A stretch of DNA of 64,000 bases, from positions 2,046,001 to 2,110,000 of the forward strand of contig JAHBBC010000004.1 of the NCBI GenBank assembly GCA_019915015.1, written 5' to 3'. A program made the position numbers and the translations under genes. The notes under the pieces were generated by a model. The model saw only the letters and a list, made by a program, of their open reading frames with translations. It was not told where the DNA came from and ran no database searches. The DNA is from Auriscalpium vulgare (lineage: Eukaryota; Basidiomycota; Agaricomycetes; Russulales; Auriscalpiaceae). Positions 21,782-32,679 of the stretch are shown here, piece by piece (the stretch's first letter is position 1; every line of letters begins with the position of its first letter).

Positions 21782-23193
21782 ACGAGAGCAGTTGAAACTC
21801 CAGGTGAGCACAGATAATACACAAAAGTATCGGCTCTCACTGCGCATGAACAGAGAACGCGGCTGTTGATGGCGTCCTTGCTATCCCAACAGACATCTTC
21901 CATGAAATCACGGATTGGATAGATTCCCCAGATGACCTCCGGGCCTTCACCCTGACTTGTAGACTCTTTGCGGCAATCGCATCGCCTCGCCACACGCAAC
22001 TCCGCTCACTGCGTTGCCCGGTGAAGGCACTCTGCGTCTGGGAAGCATTAGCCGCAGATGCCGCACTTGCGCGCAACGTCCGCCACATCGACATTCAGAA
22101 CGGCCATTTTCCCGTCGGTGGCTGGCATCTTCCGGTGTCGTTCTGCAAAACCAGTGCGGACTGCTGGCATTGCTCCAGGTATGACCATTTCGACGACCGT
22201 GGAATGTGGGAACGCGTGGAGAAGCCAATGATAACTGCATTAACCAACATGAGCAACCTGCTCTCGCTTAAATGGAAGTCTCATCTGTACAATTTCCCTT
22301 TGGAGCGTTCCGCAAACGATCAAGATGACATATGGACGGCGCTGCGATCGTGCTCGACCATGACGGCGCTATCCGTGGAGGAAGGAGACTTCGGGGAAAT
22401 ATTCCATTACACCAACGTGAGCCACCGTTCCTAGGATCTCCCTCGCATATTCTGACATGCCTTAGATTTTTACCTTGTCAAATCTCACGTCCTTCGAATA
22501 CAAGACGGAGACATTTGGGTTCGAAGGGCTACCGTCCGACGGCGAGGCTCTCGGTATCATGCTGCGTGAGCGATGCCCGAAACTCCAGGTACGCGGCATT
22601 CACTTGTTCCGATCTGAACCGTTAGCCGACCAGAAACAAATCAGACTCTGAAACTCTGCTTCCCCGACCCGATTTCCGAGGGTTATCCTCCTCCGCTGTT
22701 CGGGAAATCGGTGTTGAGCGGCCAGTGGCCCTACCTGGAGTATGTCCAACTTCAATGCGTGGCATGCCACCCCGAGGAAGCGACATCATTTTTGGTGGCT
22801 CATCCCAATATTCGGTGTCTTGAAGTCGACGAGTTTTTTTGCTGTCGTCAGTTTGCGGGGATGAACATCTCCGATATCACCGACAAAGACCTCGTGGAAC
22901 TTCCTCTCATGCTTCCCCCGGCAGTGCTCCCAAACCTACAGACTCTGCGCTGTGCGCCTGGCCATGCGGCGGATATACTGGCTTCAATGAAGACGCCCGA
23001 GACGGGAACGCCTCATTCCCATCTCACTGTGACACTAACGAGTTTTCACGCTTGGCACCCCCGCATGAAGGATTTGTGTCTGGCCGGCGTCCTGACGAAC
23101 ACGGAAGTCATAACGCTCGACGCAAATGACTATGTTCGCCGCATGATAGCTAGTGCTGGACGCTCAGCAGACGATGTACAGAGCTACAGATGA
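21782..23193 (+). CDS. F-box protein with lost canonical start codon (F3)
   Basis: The full set of F2-like exons is open: F-box (IPTDIFHEITDWIDSPDDLRAF), WERVEKP, LSNLTSFEYKTETFGFEG after a splice, TLKLCFPDPISEG, CVACHPEEATSFL and a stop at 23191-23193. At the position of the F1/F2 start the codon is ACG (21782-21784). No other in-frame ATG precedes the F-box in the first exon. It could initiate at the near-cognate ACG or use a different first exon; otherwise it is silent. There is no kinase copy after it: the array is interrupted here by the deaminase locus. Confidence 0.65.
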
Positions 23194-24188
23194 TCGAGAT
23201 CAGAATATGTTCTGAGTCTTCCACGCACGCCCGGCACTAAAATCATCTCTTCACAGTTTTTTTCAGTAAGAGGGATCACTCGTCTATAGACACAAGCGTA
23301 TCGTCGTCATTGTGCCACGTTCGAATATACCACCTTCTTGGATGATACAAGGATCGCCAACGCACTAAGTATGGTGCTCGTTTCGCGCACAAGATCTTCA
23401 TCGTCCCAACCAGAAGAATGCCTTCAGGATAGCGCGAATTCTCACGAGCATCAACGCCGCGACGCTGCTCGGTCAAGCCCATATGTATGTATGGTGTACA
23501 GGGAGCGGTCCGTGAGGTTGCGGAGAAGTTACACTAGGTGCGTCCGACGCACGGTATGCGATGCAGGGCTGGGTACATAAATACGTCATCTCGTGGACAG
23601 ATTTTACATGGGCGCGCAACATCCGATACAGTTCGACCCTTTGCACGAGTTCCAATTTGAGGCAAGTCTGCCGCCTGATGTCCGAACCGCCCTAACGAAG
23701 CACCGTGATCTTCTTTCAGAGCTTACTCGCGGACATGGACAGAGCGTTGGCGCAGACAGTGGAAGTTGCCAAGACAATAATATGGGAGCAGTCGATTAAG
23801 AAGGCCGAGATCGCCATGGAGCGAACGCTTGTAGCGTTTGTCGAGCGATTCGTTGACTGCCCTATGGAGTGACATCTTCTACAAATAATCGTGACGTTCA
23901 TAAGGAAGATGGGGGATGGAGCTTCCTGAGGCTACAGCTCACAGCGGTGGTGCGCGCTGGGTCAATATCACGCTTCCAACTCTATGGACGAGGTACTGAT
24001 TTGCAGCTACCTTGAGCAACACCACACCGGATCGGACAACACTCGGCCTCGTCTACCGTGCAGTTACAACTCGCCGCGAAAGTGAGCACCTGACGTACAC
24101 CCGTATCATCGTCGTAGCTGGACCTGGAAATGCCATCGAAGTCATCATACAAAACATTGCTGGCCATAATCCGCCTCTCGTCAACGCC
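23194..24188. other. Spacer with a possible gene remnant
   Basis: At 23593-23871 (plus) a helical-looking segment reads FDPLHEFQFEASLPPDV and, after a one-base frame change near 23722, LLADMDRALAQTVEVAK and ERTLVAFVERFVDC to a stop at about 23869-23871. It may be a decayed small gene; I do not recognise the family. The remainder, up to the 3' end of the deaminase-like gene, shows nothing supportable. Confidence 0.35.
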
Positions 24189-25085
24189 TCAAACCTGAAC
24201 ATCCGACCATTCCCCATTTGGGAGACAGCGGGACACTCCCGCCAACTCTGGCCCCGTATATTCATATACAGTGATGTTGTTTCGTTGACAAACTTCCTTC
24301 ACCATCCTCCGGCAGTACTTGCACATCTTTATGGGTGTCATGCTGAGCCTCTTGATGGTCAGCAGGTGAACTTCAGTCCCTGGCATGCTCAATGCGTTTG
24401 GTATATTCCACTCGGCGCAGTTTCCTGGCGGATGTCCCGCTCCATGGTGCCCATGTTTCGCCGCATCTCTTGCATGCTCTTGGAGTAGACTTTGGAACCA
24501 TGGATCTCCTATGAAAGGATTTCGTACTTGGCGCTGCTGCGCACGAAGGTGTTGATTGGGTGGCTCAAAGCGCTCGTTGGTTGACCCGAAGGCCACCATT
24601 CCCGTCGTTGAATTGTAGCCGATAGAGGTAACGGTCGGTGACTGCCACGGCTCCGCACTCTCTGCTTGAATCTTCTTAGTAAAAGCTTGAAGAGAAGAAC
24701 GGAGGCCGCGCCCACTGGCAGGGTCGGCAAGTGCTGCTGCCATCTGGTCCGCAGAGAATTCACGTTTGTAGTGGTAGTAAGATTGCCCCCCGTTCGTAGA
24801 AATATGGAGGCGTTTCCCATCAGGGTCGTTGTACCACCTCGTAAATGCGAGGGCTCGTAGGTCATTGTGGATGATGGTACCATTGAGTCGGGGAGGAAAG
24901 TCGATGAGCCCACCCAGCCCTTCGTAGTGGACAACAAGCTGATCGAGAGCTGTATAGCAGTCAGAATCGAAACTCAATGGAGCAGTGGCAGTCTCACTGG
25001 CGTCATCATTCGGCAAGCCAACATGGGCATGCGCCACACGATTTTGACGGTAAACTTCAGGGGATGGCATAGAGTATCCGGCCAT
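24189..25085 (-). CDS. Cytidine-deaminase-fold protein (putative)
   Basis: An uninterrupted frame from an ATG at 25085 to a stop at 24189-24191, 298 residues, open a further 378 bp upstream. Deaminase landmarks: a strand TVTSIGYNSTTGMVAFG, then PGNCAEWN (Cys-Ala-Glu at 24411-24419) and, ~30 residues later, MCKYCRRM (CxxC at 24312-24323). In the CDA superfamily these supply the zinc ligands and the proton-shuttling Glu. The N-terminal ~190 residues (FDSDCYTALDQL, FTRWYNDPDGKRLHI) are unassigned and could be a separate domain. Unlike its neighbours it has no introns in the traced part. The upstream frame lies in repeated DNA (25.3-26.15 kb), so I do not count it. Substrate is unknown: nucleoside, tRNA and effector-type deaminases share this signature. 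The overall family match is by motif only. Confidence 0.6.
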   Translation of the reverse strand: MAGYSMPSPEVYRQNRVAHAHVGLPNDDASETATAPLSFDSDCYTALDQLVVHYEGLGGLIDFPPRLNGTIIHNDLRALAFTRWYNDPDGKRLHISTNGGQSYYHYKREFSADQMAAALADPASGRGLRSSLQAFTKKIQAESAEPWQSPTVTSIGYNSTTGMVAFGSTNERFEPPNQHLRAQQRQVRNPFIGDPWFQSLLQEHARDAAKHGHHGAGHPPGNCAEWNIPNALSMPGTEVHLLTIKRLSMTPIKMCKYCRRMVKEVCQRNNITVYEYTGPELAGVSRCLPNGEWSDVQV

Positions 25086-25309
25086 GATTGCGAACCTGTC
25101 TATTATGGCAGGTGAGATCTTGAGCAAGGAAACGCAGGTATATCGAATAAAGTCACCTAGCACGGCAATCGAGTGAGCGGGCTCAGAAGGACGACGAGAC
25201 AGAGGGTGTGCATTTATATATGCTGGAGTCGATGCGAAAAGTCTGCGCCAGTTAGGACATGCAGCTGCAAGCGCCCGAGCACTTCGAGCTTGAGAACCAG
25301 AAAGCAAGG

Positions 25310-26150
25310 AAGATCCGGTCAGACTTCCAGCTCCAGATATCGGGAACCAAAGTACTGGCACCCCACAGGGCGAGAGCTGCGACGAAAACGCCCATATTGC
25401 AGTCTCGACGTTTGGATCATCGATACGATTAGATTTGCGCTGAGTAGGACTTGCGGCTGCCATCGAGCTGCAAGCGCCTGAGCAGGTCGAACTTGAGGAC
25501 TAGAAAAAATTATTTGATATGCCGTACGGTTCGAATACACGTACAAGGAATGCTTCTTCGAGGCGGTCACTGACCAAGCTCCGAACAGACGTCCAGCTCC
25601 AAATATCGGGATTCAAAGTCCTGGCACCCCACAGTGCGAGAGGTGCGACGAAAACGCCCATAGTGTAGATATGTTTGGATCATCGGTACGATTAGATTTC
25701 CGCAGAGTACGACTTGCGGCCGCAATTGTGCTGCAAGCGCATGAGCAGGTCAAATTTGAGGACTAGATAGGATTCCTTGACATGCCGTACGGTCCGATAT
25801 CTGGAGCTGGACGTCTGTCCGGATCTTGCTCGGTGACCGCCTCCGGAGGAAGCGTTCCTTGTACGTGTGTATTCGGGATCCAAAGTCCTGGCACTCCACA
25901 GGGCGAGAGTTGCGACGAAACGCCCATATTGCAGACTCGACGTTTGGATCATCGATACGATTAGATTTACGCCGGGTAGGACGCCGCACTTGCGGCTGCC
26001 ATCGAGCTGCAAGCGCCTGAGCAGGTCAAACTTGAGGACTAGAAAAAATTATTTGATATGCCTTCGAATACACGTACAATGAACGCTTCTTCGAGGCGGT
26101 CACCGAGCAAGATCCGGACAGACGTCCAGCTCCACAAAGCGGGGATCCTG
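25310..26150. repeat. Complex tandem and inverted repeat next to the deaminase-like gene
   Basis: Three related units begin near 25310, 25585 and 25860. Each carries the block tttggatcatcgatacgatt (or one-base variants), aagtcctggcac and cttgaggactag. In the second unit the part at about 25796-25875 is the reverse complement of a segment near 25532-25610 (cgaatacacgtacaagg...), so an internal inversion is present. A fourth partial unit runs to about 26150. The repeat contains the DNA directly upstream of the deaminase frame. Confidence 0.75.
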
Positions 26151-26445
26151 CCACCTTACGGTGCGAGCGGATAGGCGAAAAGGCCCAAATCGACTCAATG
26201 GCAAGAAGCTGTCTGCATTCAGAGAATAAGATTTCCAAGGAAGGAAGGAATAGTACTCCGAGTCGTTGCGATATGCTCAAAACACTATGCCTGTCATCCT
26301 CTGGGATGGCCAGTGCGGACTTGACCGCTAGATACATTCATTTGAATGAGCCAAACAGGTCCGACTTAACAGCAGATGTCAGTCTTGCGGGCGAGAGGCA
26401 GTTTGGAACTTACCGCGGATCTCATCATTGCAGAGCGCAGGGCAG

Positions 26446-26516
26446 CCGACTACTACTAATACTGCTACTGGTAGTAGTAGTAATAGTAGAAGTAGTCGTC
26501 GTCGTAGTACTCAGGC
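26446..26516. repeat. Trinucleotide (TAC/GTA)-type microsatellite
   Basis: A run of tac/act/gta triplets, with the two halves partly complementary, which could form a hairpin. Low complexity; no coding content. Confidence 0.7.
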
Positions 26517-26723
26517 ACTGACCACTGGCACGGGCGTGGGTTCTATGACTCTGATACGACGATAAGAGAGTTTGGTAAATTCACGTCGTGCTTGTTTTCA
26601 CGTGCCGTGGGTACATGGTCCAGCTTACAAATACTCATAAGCTTAGCAGAGTATTGGGCCAACCGATCTAGAGAACTGTCTACCACCCGTCCAATGTCCA
26701 CAAGGTCAACGCTCACGAAGACA
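26517..26723. other. Upstream region of F4
   Basis: This does not match the K/F bidirectional promoter of the other copies. A 62-codon frame on the minus strand (26543-26731) has no recognisable feature. F4 has therefore acquired a different upstream region. Confidence 0.5.
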
Positions 26724-28142
26724 ATGAACACATTTTACGTTCCAGGTGGGCGCAAAGACTACATATGACTATTGCTTCTGACTGCGTGGACAGAGAAGGC
26801 TGTTGATCGCGTCCTTGCTATCCCAACAGACATCTTCCACGAAATCACGGATTGGATAGACTCCCCAGACGACCTCAAGGCCTTTACATTGACTTGTCGG
26901 CTCTTTGCGGCAATCGCCTCGCCTCGCCACACGCAACTTCGCTCTCTGCGTTGCCCGGTGAACGCACTCTGCGTCTGGGAAGCATTAGCCGCAGATGCCG
27001 CTCTTGCGCGTAACGTCCGCCACATCGACATTGAGGACGGCCCTCCCCCCCGAGGTGGATGGCATCTTCCGTCGTCGTTCTGCAAAGCCAATTCGGACTG
27101 CTGGCATTGCTATGCCAGGCATGACTATGCCATCGACCACGATATGTGGGAACGCGTGGAGAAGCCATTGATGGCTGCATTGACCAATATGAGCAGCCTG
27201 CTCTCGTTCAAATGGAAGTCTGAACGGTACAGATTCGATCCCGCAAACGATCGCGATGACATGTGGACGGCGCTGCGATCGTGCCGGAGCATGACGGTGT
27301 TGTCTGTCGAGGAAGGGGACTTTGGGGTGATATTTAACCACACCAACGTGAGCGACCGAGCCTAGTATCTCCCTCGCATATTCTAACACGTCTTTAGATT
27401 TTCTCCTTGTCAAACCTCACGTTCCTAGAATACGAGACGGAGGCATTGGGGTTCGGAGCGCTACCGTCCGACGGAGAGGCTCTCGGTATCATGCTGCGTG
27501 AGCGATGCCCAAAACTCCAGGTACGATGCGTTCTTTGTTACGATCTAAACCGTTGGCCAATCACAATCAAGTCAGACGCTGAAGCTCTGTTTCCCCGACC
27601 CATTTCCGGAGGGTTATCTCCCTCCACTATTCGGCAAAACGGTGTTGAGCGGACGGTGGGCAGACTTGGAGCATGTCCAACTTCAATGCGTCGCATGCCA
27701 CCCCGAGGAAGCCTCATCATTTTTGGCGGCTCATCCCAATATCCGGTCTCTTGAAGTCGACGAGTTTTTCAGCTGTCGTCAGTTCGCGGGGATGGACGTG
27801 TTCGCCATCACCTACAAGGATCTCGTGGAACTTCCCCTGACGCTTCCCCCGTGGGTGCTCCCAAACCTGCACACTCTGCGCTGTGCGCCTGGCCATGCGG
27901 CAGATATATTGGCGTCAATAAAGGCGCCTGGGATGGGAACTCCTCGTCCCCATCTCACTGTGACACTAACAACTGATAGTGATTGGGTCCCGCGCATTCG
28001 GAGCGATCACCCACGCTTGAGGGATTTATACATGGTCGGCGTCCTGACGGACACGGAAGCCATAATGTTCAACGCGAGTGAACTCGCTCGCGGCCTCATC
28101 GCTAGTGCTGGACGCTCAGCCGACGAGGGTACAGAGTTATAG
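26724..28142 (+). CDS. F-box protein (F4), apparently intact
   Basis: A 22-nt first exon (26724-26745, MNTFYVP) is joined across a 50-bp-class intron to EKAVDRVLAIPTDIFHEITDWI, giving the same phase as F1 and F2 although the exon sequence itself is different. The F-box and Leu-rich C-terminal region match F2 (CVACHPEEASSFL; LEVDEFFSCRQFAG). A short insertion near 27972-28010 (DSDWVPRIRSDH) distinguishes it. Stop at 28140-28142. Likely an SCF substrate receptor by family. It converges with K4. Confidence 0.78.
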
Positions 28143-28650
28143 GTGCCCTAGATTAGTATGTGCTGACCTCTTCCACCGCATGCCGGGCCCTGACATTATC
28201 TGTACACAGCATTTTTCCGTTTGGACGATGCGTGAAACTGTAGTGTTCGTTCTGGCACCGCGTGGAGATGCTCTTGTCATTGTACCTTTTACTTCCTAAA
28301 TTCTCATCTTACATGTTGTCATCCCCTTTATGAAGCTAAAGATCTTCAAGCTCGCGTGTCTTACTTATTACCACCATGCAACACATTGTAGTCATTTCTC
28401 ATGCTGTTCGATTCCCTCGTAGGTGGCTCCTGTGACCCCGCCTTACCCTCCGCTCTGTGATATGAATCCACCATTCCCTGCGCCAGTCATCGAGCGATCG
28501 GCGACTCGGATGGGCGCGCGCAATGTCATACACCAACTCGTTTGCCCGGCCACCCGGCGAACAACCAATATTCACAAAAGTTACATCGCACTCGCAATTA
28601 CAGAACTGGAGCCTTAGAAAGTGAACAGCATACGACCGGCAGCAAGATCG
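28143..28650. other. Convergent spacer F4/K4
   Basis: Homologous in patches to the F1/K2 and F2/K3 spacers (cgagcgatcggcgactcgg). No gene seen. Confidence 0.55.
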
Positions 28651-30182
28651 TCAATCGTCCTCATGATCCTCTGCGCATCCCATAAACGCGGTCCCCAACC
28701 ACTCGTGCAGTTCCAGCTGATCAGCAGTCATTCGATCGCCAGGATTCAGCCGCAAGCAATCTCCAATAAACTGAGAAGCAGCGTTAACCTGCTTTGCATT
28801 GAGCTCGGTATTCTGTTCCAATAGTGACTTGATAGTCCGAGACGGATGAGGGTTAGTCTTGGCTTTGATCAAGTTACCTTTGCGACAGAGATCAGACATC
28901 ATGCTCGGATGTGGCGAAGCAATCAAAGCTCACCTTCGTCGTCGAAGTACTGTTCCCTGAACCGCGATTGTTCTACAAGCTCTTTGTTCAGAGTCTCTCC
29001 CGTCAGGGCGTACTGAAGGAGTAGGAGACTTTCGTCCGGTGTGAGGTAGTCGGAGGGCGTAGGTTGAAAGAGAATTTGGCCGGCAAGCAATTCATACGTC
29101 TGCAGAACGTCGTCAGCGCTGGTCGGGGCAGAGAACGCGAAGAGGAATGATGACCGCGCAGTCGTACGCACCATGCAGCCGATAGCCCAGATGTCGATCG
29201 CTTTTCCGCACTCTGCGCGGATCACGTTCTCCGGCGCACGTAGTGCAAACGCGCCGATGTCGCCGCTAGGCAACGGCTTATTTGACGACAGCGCTGCGCC
29301 CAAAGCCTGAGCACACGAGAGGTCCGCATACGAAAACCCAGGAGCACCGCACCTGAACCAAGGTCACTTAGAACGATGCCGATAGTCTCCGCGTCGAAAG
29401 GCGACGCGTTCCATGATATCGTGGGTGGGAAGGGTTGTGAACGCATCATTGGGTATTGTTTGCCTTCGAATTCGAACGTGCCGTCGATCACTGGCGGCTC
29501 CTTTGCGATGATATCTTTGATGTTTGACATCTCTGGCCCAAAAAATAGAACATTATCCGCCTTGATATCTACACAGCAGTCAGCCAAGATGACGTGGGAG
29601 TGAGAACGGAGAGGAGCCACATGCCTGCATGCATTACGTCGCGCTTGTGTAGAAACCAGACGGCATCCACTGTCTCGTAAATAATGGGCTTGACGATGTA
29701 GACGCTTAGGCTGCCCGTAGGGGCAGTGGCGCGAAAGGCGTGGATGTCCGAGCGTAGGGGCAGGGTCACGAAGCAGTAGTGAACCCCGTGAGGTCCTTGC
29801 AGGGCAAAGTGATCCATGAGAATAGGAAGAGACGGATTGTCATGGTCCGGGCCCTTTGGCGCATCTTTCACTACCTGGAGAACGTCGAGCTCTTGGATAA
29901 TGCCTTCCCCGAGAGCGATGGTAGAGGAGACGGACAGGACTTTGACCGCGAAGTACTCAAGCCCATGCCTTATAATGCGTGCTCAGAAGACTGCTGAACC
30001 AAATACAAAAGGGCATACTTCGGTGAAAGATCTTCGACGAGGAAAGTGCTTGAGGAGCTTCCTCTTCCTAGTTTGCGGATGACCTTGTAGCGGCCGGCCT
30101 TGAGTAGGGCACCCGGCCGAGTGAGAAAATAACCGTCCCCCTGAGGGACGTTGAGAAGGAGATTTTCCTCTGGAAACACCAT
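28651..30182 (-). CDS. SRPK-like serine/threonine protein kinase (K4)
   Basis: Six exons: 30182-30019, 29968-29625, 29568-29348, 29306-29172, 29099-28934 and 28877-28651. They sum to 1257 nt (418 residues) with consistent phases. Motifs: LGRGSSSSTF, FAVKVL, MHAD-IKADN, LSDLGSG, ALRAPENVIRAECGKAIDIW, YELLAGQILF, HEWLGTAFMG. The intron in the catalytic loop starts with GC (GCATGT). As in K1, the ancestral start is GTG and the first in-frame ATG is at 30182. K4 and K1 are near-identical copies, each followed upstream by an MFS transporter. SR-protein kinase-like activity is expected from the family; substrates unknown. Confidence 0.82.
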
Positions 30183-30542
30183 CTCTGCTGCACGAGGGGT
30201 TGACAAGAAGATTTTGCGAAGGGATGCCACGGAGTGGACAGAGACAGACGGAAACCAGGTCTGACCGTCAAGACTCAAGGGGCCACATACTAATATCACG
30301 TGCGGGGTAAGTCGGAACCTCGGTCGGTGTCTTGGTTCTGCTAAGGCCAGCTGTTGCGCACATAATGATGTCGAATTTCTGGAGCATTGACGATCTGTGC
30401 AGCTATAGAGAATTCTTCTCTAGACGAGAGTATATTCTGGAGGAAAACGATGTGTAAGATCGAAGCAGATGCAAAAAGCAGAGGGCAAGCAAAGTACATC
30501 AGTCGACGGGATCCTCCACAGCTCCAAAGCCTCACGCCTCCG

Positions 30543-32679
30543 TCAGATCCCCTGCGCACGCATCACGTACGCCTCCTCATGCGCACGGCGAGCCCTGCGC
30601 GCCAAGAACTTGCGCCACGGGCTGACCTCGAAGATCGCGTCGAGCCCCTCCAGCGACACGCCGCGGCTCTCGGGCTGGAAGAGCACGCACACGACGACAG
30701 TGACCAGCGAGCACGTGCCGAACAAAAAGTACGGGCCCGACGACGACTTTGACAGGAACAGCGGCGTCGAGAACGCGATGATCCAGTTCACGCCCTGCGC
30801 GCGCCGGTCAGCACTCAGCTCAGAGGTGAAGAGGGAGAGGGAGAGAAGGACACGCACCCAGTTCGCGCACTGCCCGAGGCTCGTCGCGGCGGCGCGCGTG
30901 CGCATCGGCTGGATCTCCGAGCAGTAGATGCGGTTCACGACCGCCCAGCTCATCGAGAACGCGCCGAGAAAGATGTAAATCAGCGCGATGATTGTCCAGC
31001 GCCCTGCGGGCGCGGCAGATGCGCCGGTTGCGTACAGCGTGCCGATGAGTAGCATCGTCGCAGCAATGACGCTGCCGCCGCGGATCATCGAGGTGCGGCG
31101 GCCCCCTGCGTTGAAGGGTCAATATTGTGAGAGCTGGAGAAGAGAGGGGCAGGACGTACAGCGGTCGGTGAATATCTGGGTGATTACAGTGCAGGCGATG
31201 TTGAGTAGACCAGATACGCCGGAGGCAAGGAATGAGGACGTCGTTGATGACAGGCCCGCTTGGGAAAAGAGAACAGGCGCATACTTCAGCGACGTTAGCA
31301 AAGTGTGATGAGAAGACGAGTATAGACTACGCACATAAAGCACGCCGTCGATGCCGCAAGCCTGCGCAGACAAAAGTGCGTTAGCATCTAACCCGGACTT
31401 CAATCAAAAGGCATCAAGCTCACTTGCTGCATCGCCATTAAGAATACGCCGAGGACAGTGCGTCTGCGCACGTCCTTATCCCACAGCGCGATCCACGTCG
31501 CGCGCTTCTCGGCGGCGCGCGCCTCCTCCGGCTGTACGCCTGCGTCCTCCGCCTGCGCCTCCTGCCGCTCCTCTCGCTGCACGACCTCTTGCTCCTTCTC
31601 CGCTTCCGCAGCCGTGAATCCGAGCCTTGCCCACGCGCGCGCGGCGTCTTCCGTGCGCCCGACGTGCTGCAGCCAGCGCGGGGAGTGCGGGAGGGTAAGC
31701 GAGCCAGCAGCGAATGCCGCCGAAACAAGCGCCTGCATCACAAAGAGCAGACGCCACGAAAGCGACGACGGCGATAGCTTGACGGTGCCGTAAGATGTGA
31801 AGTACCCGGCCGCGAGCCCGACGGTCACGTACAGCTGTGTCGTGCACGACAGCCGTCCGCGGTACTGTGTCGGCGCGATTTCGAGGATGTACACCGTGAC
31901 GGTGGACTGGAAGAGCCCCTCTCCGATGCCCGCGATACACCGTCCAAATATGAGCAGCGGGAGGCTGGACGCAGAGGCACAGAGGACGGAGCCGATGCTG
32001 AAGACTGCACCGCCGATTGCAAACGTGCGGGTGCGCGAGATGCGGTCGGAGAGCACGCCTGCGAAGAGGGAGGCCAGAGATGCGGTGAGGAGGATGGTCG
32101 AGACAACGAGACCTTGCAAGACAGGCGAGTGCAGGTGGAACTGCGAGACAAAGGCAGGCATGACGATGACGGGGCCAATGGATCCTAGCGCGTGTGCCCT
32201 GAAAATCAAAATTTATCTAATCCCTTGCTCTAAAAACAGAAACATACCGGTGTCAAAACCGAAGAGGAACCCTCCCAGCGACGCGAACAGGCTGCAAAGG
32301 GTGTATACGTGCAGGTATCCGCCAAATCGACGCTTCATACGGCGCACCAAGGGCTCTTCGACGGATCTGAGGGGCCGGTGTTGAGAATGCGGAGCCCCGG
32401 ACGGTCCAGCAGGCGTCTGCTTTGGGAGGGTGGGGAACACATATGGGGGCACAACGGCGTCGCCATTCGGATGATCAAAGTTCACGGGATCCTCTTGGAT
32501 GCGGAATGCGTACTTGATTCCGATGAGTTGAAGCGTGTTTTGTTCGATTGGTGAGTGAAGATGGGCGATAGATGTAGGATCGCGTGAGCTCGGGACGCTG
32601 GGCAATGAAAAAAGGAACGCACTGTGCGCTCAGCCTCCAATTCCATGAGCTCTGTGTGGGTCGGGCCTCTGGTTCCCAT
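30543..32679 (-). CDS. MFS sugar transporter (M2), intact copy
   Basis: Multi-exon gene. The first exon is probably MGTRGPTHTELMELEAERT (ATG at 32679), spliced to YAFRIQEDPVNFDHPNGD. The N-terminal motif GGFLFGFDTG is joined by an intron to SIGPVIVMP. Sugar-porter signatures follow: SDRISRTR, IAPTQYRGRLS, PHSPRWL, ACGIDGVLYYAP, DRWGRRTSMI and PESRGVSLEGLDAIF. Twelve helices are expected in this family, and ~530 residues fits. Substrate is not predictable from sequence; the long acidic/Glu-rich central loop (EVVQREERQEAQAE) is notable. It sits on the same strand directly upstream of K4, as M1 does of K1. Confidence 0.87.

Noticed and set aside
25086..25463. 126-codon upstream extension of the deaminase frame
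   Set aside because: It lies largely in repeated DNA that recurs at 25.6-26.1 kb and has low-quality composition; the ATG at 25085 is a better start.
25310..26150. CRISPR-like or transposon terminal repeat interpretation
   Set aside because: Units are long (~275 bp), without regular spacers, target-site duplications or a transposase frame; a eukaryotic local repeat is the better description.
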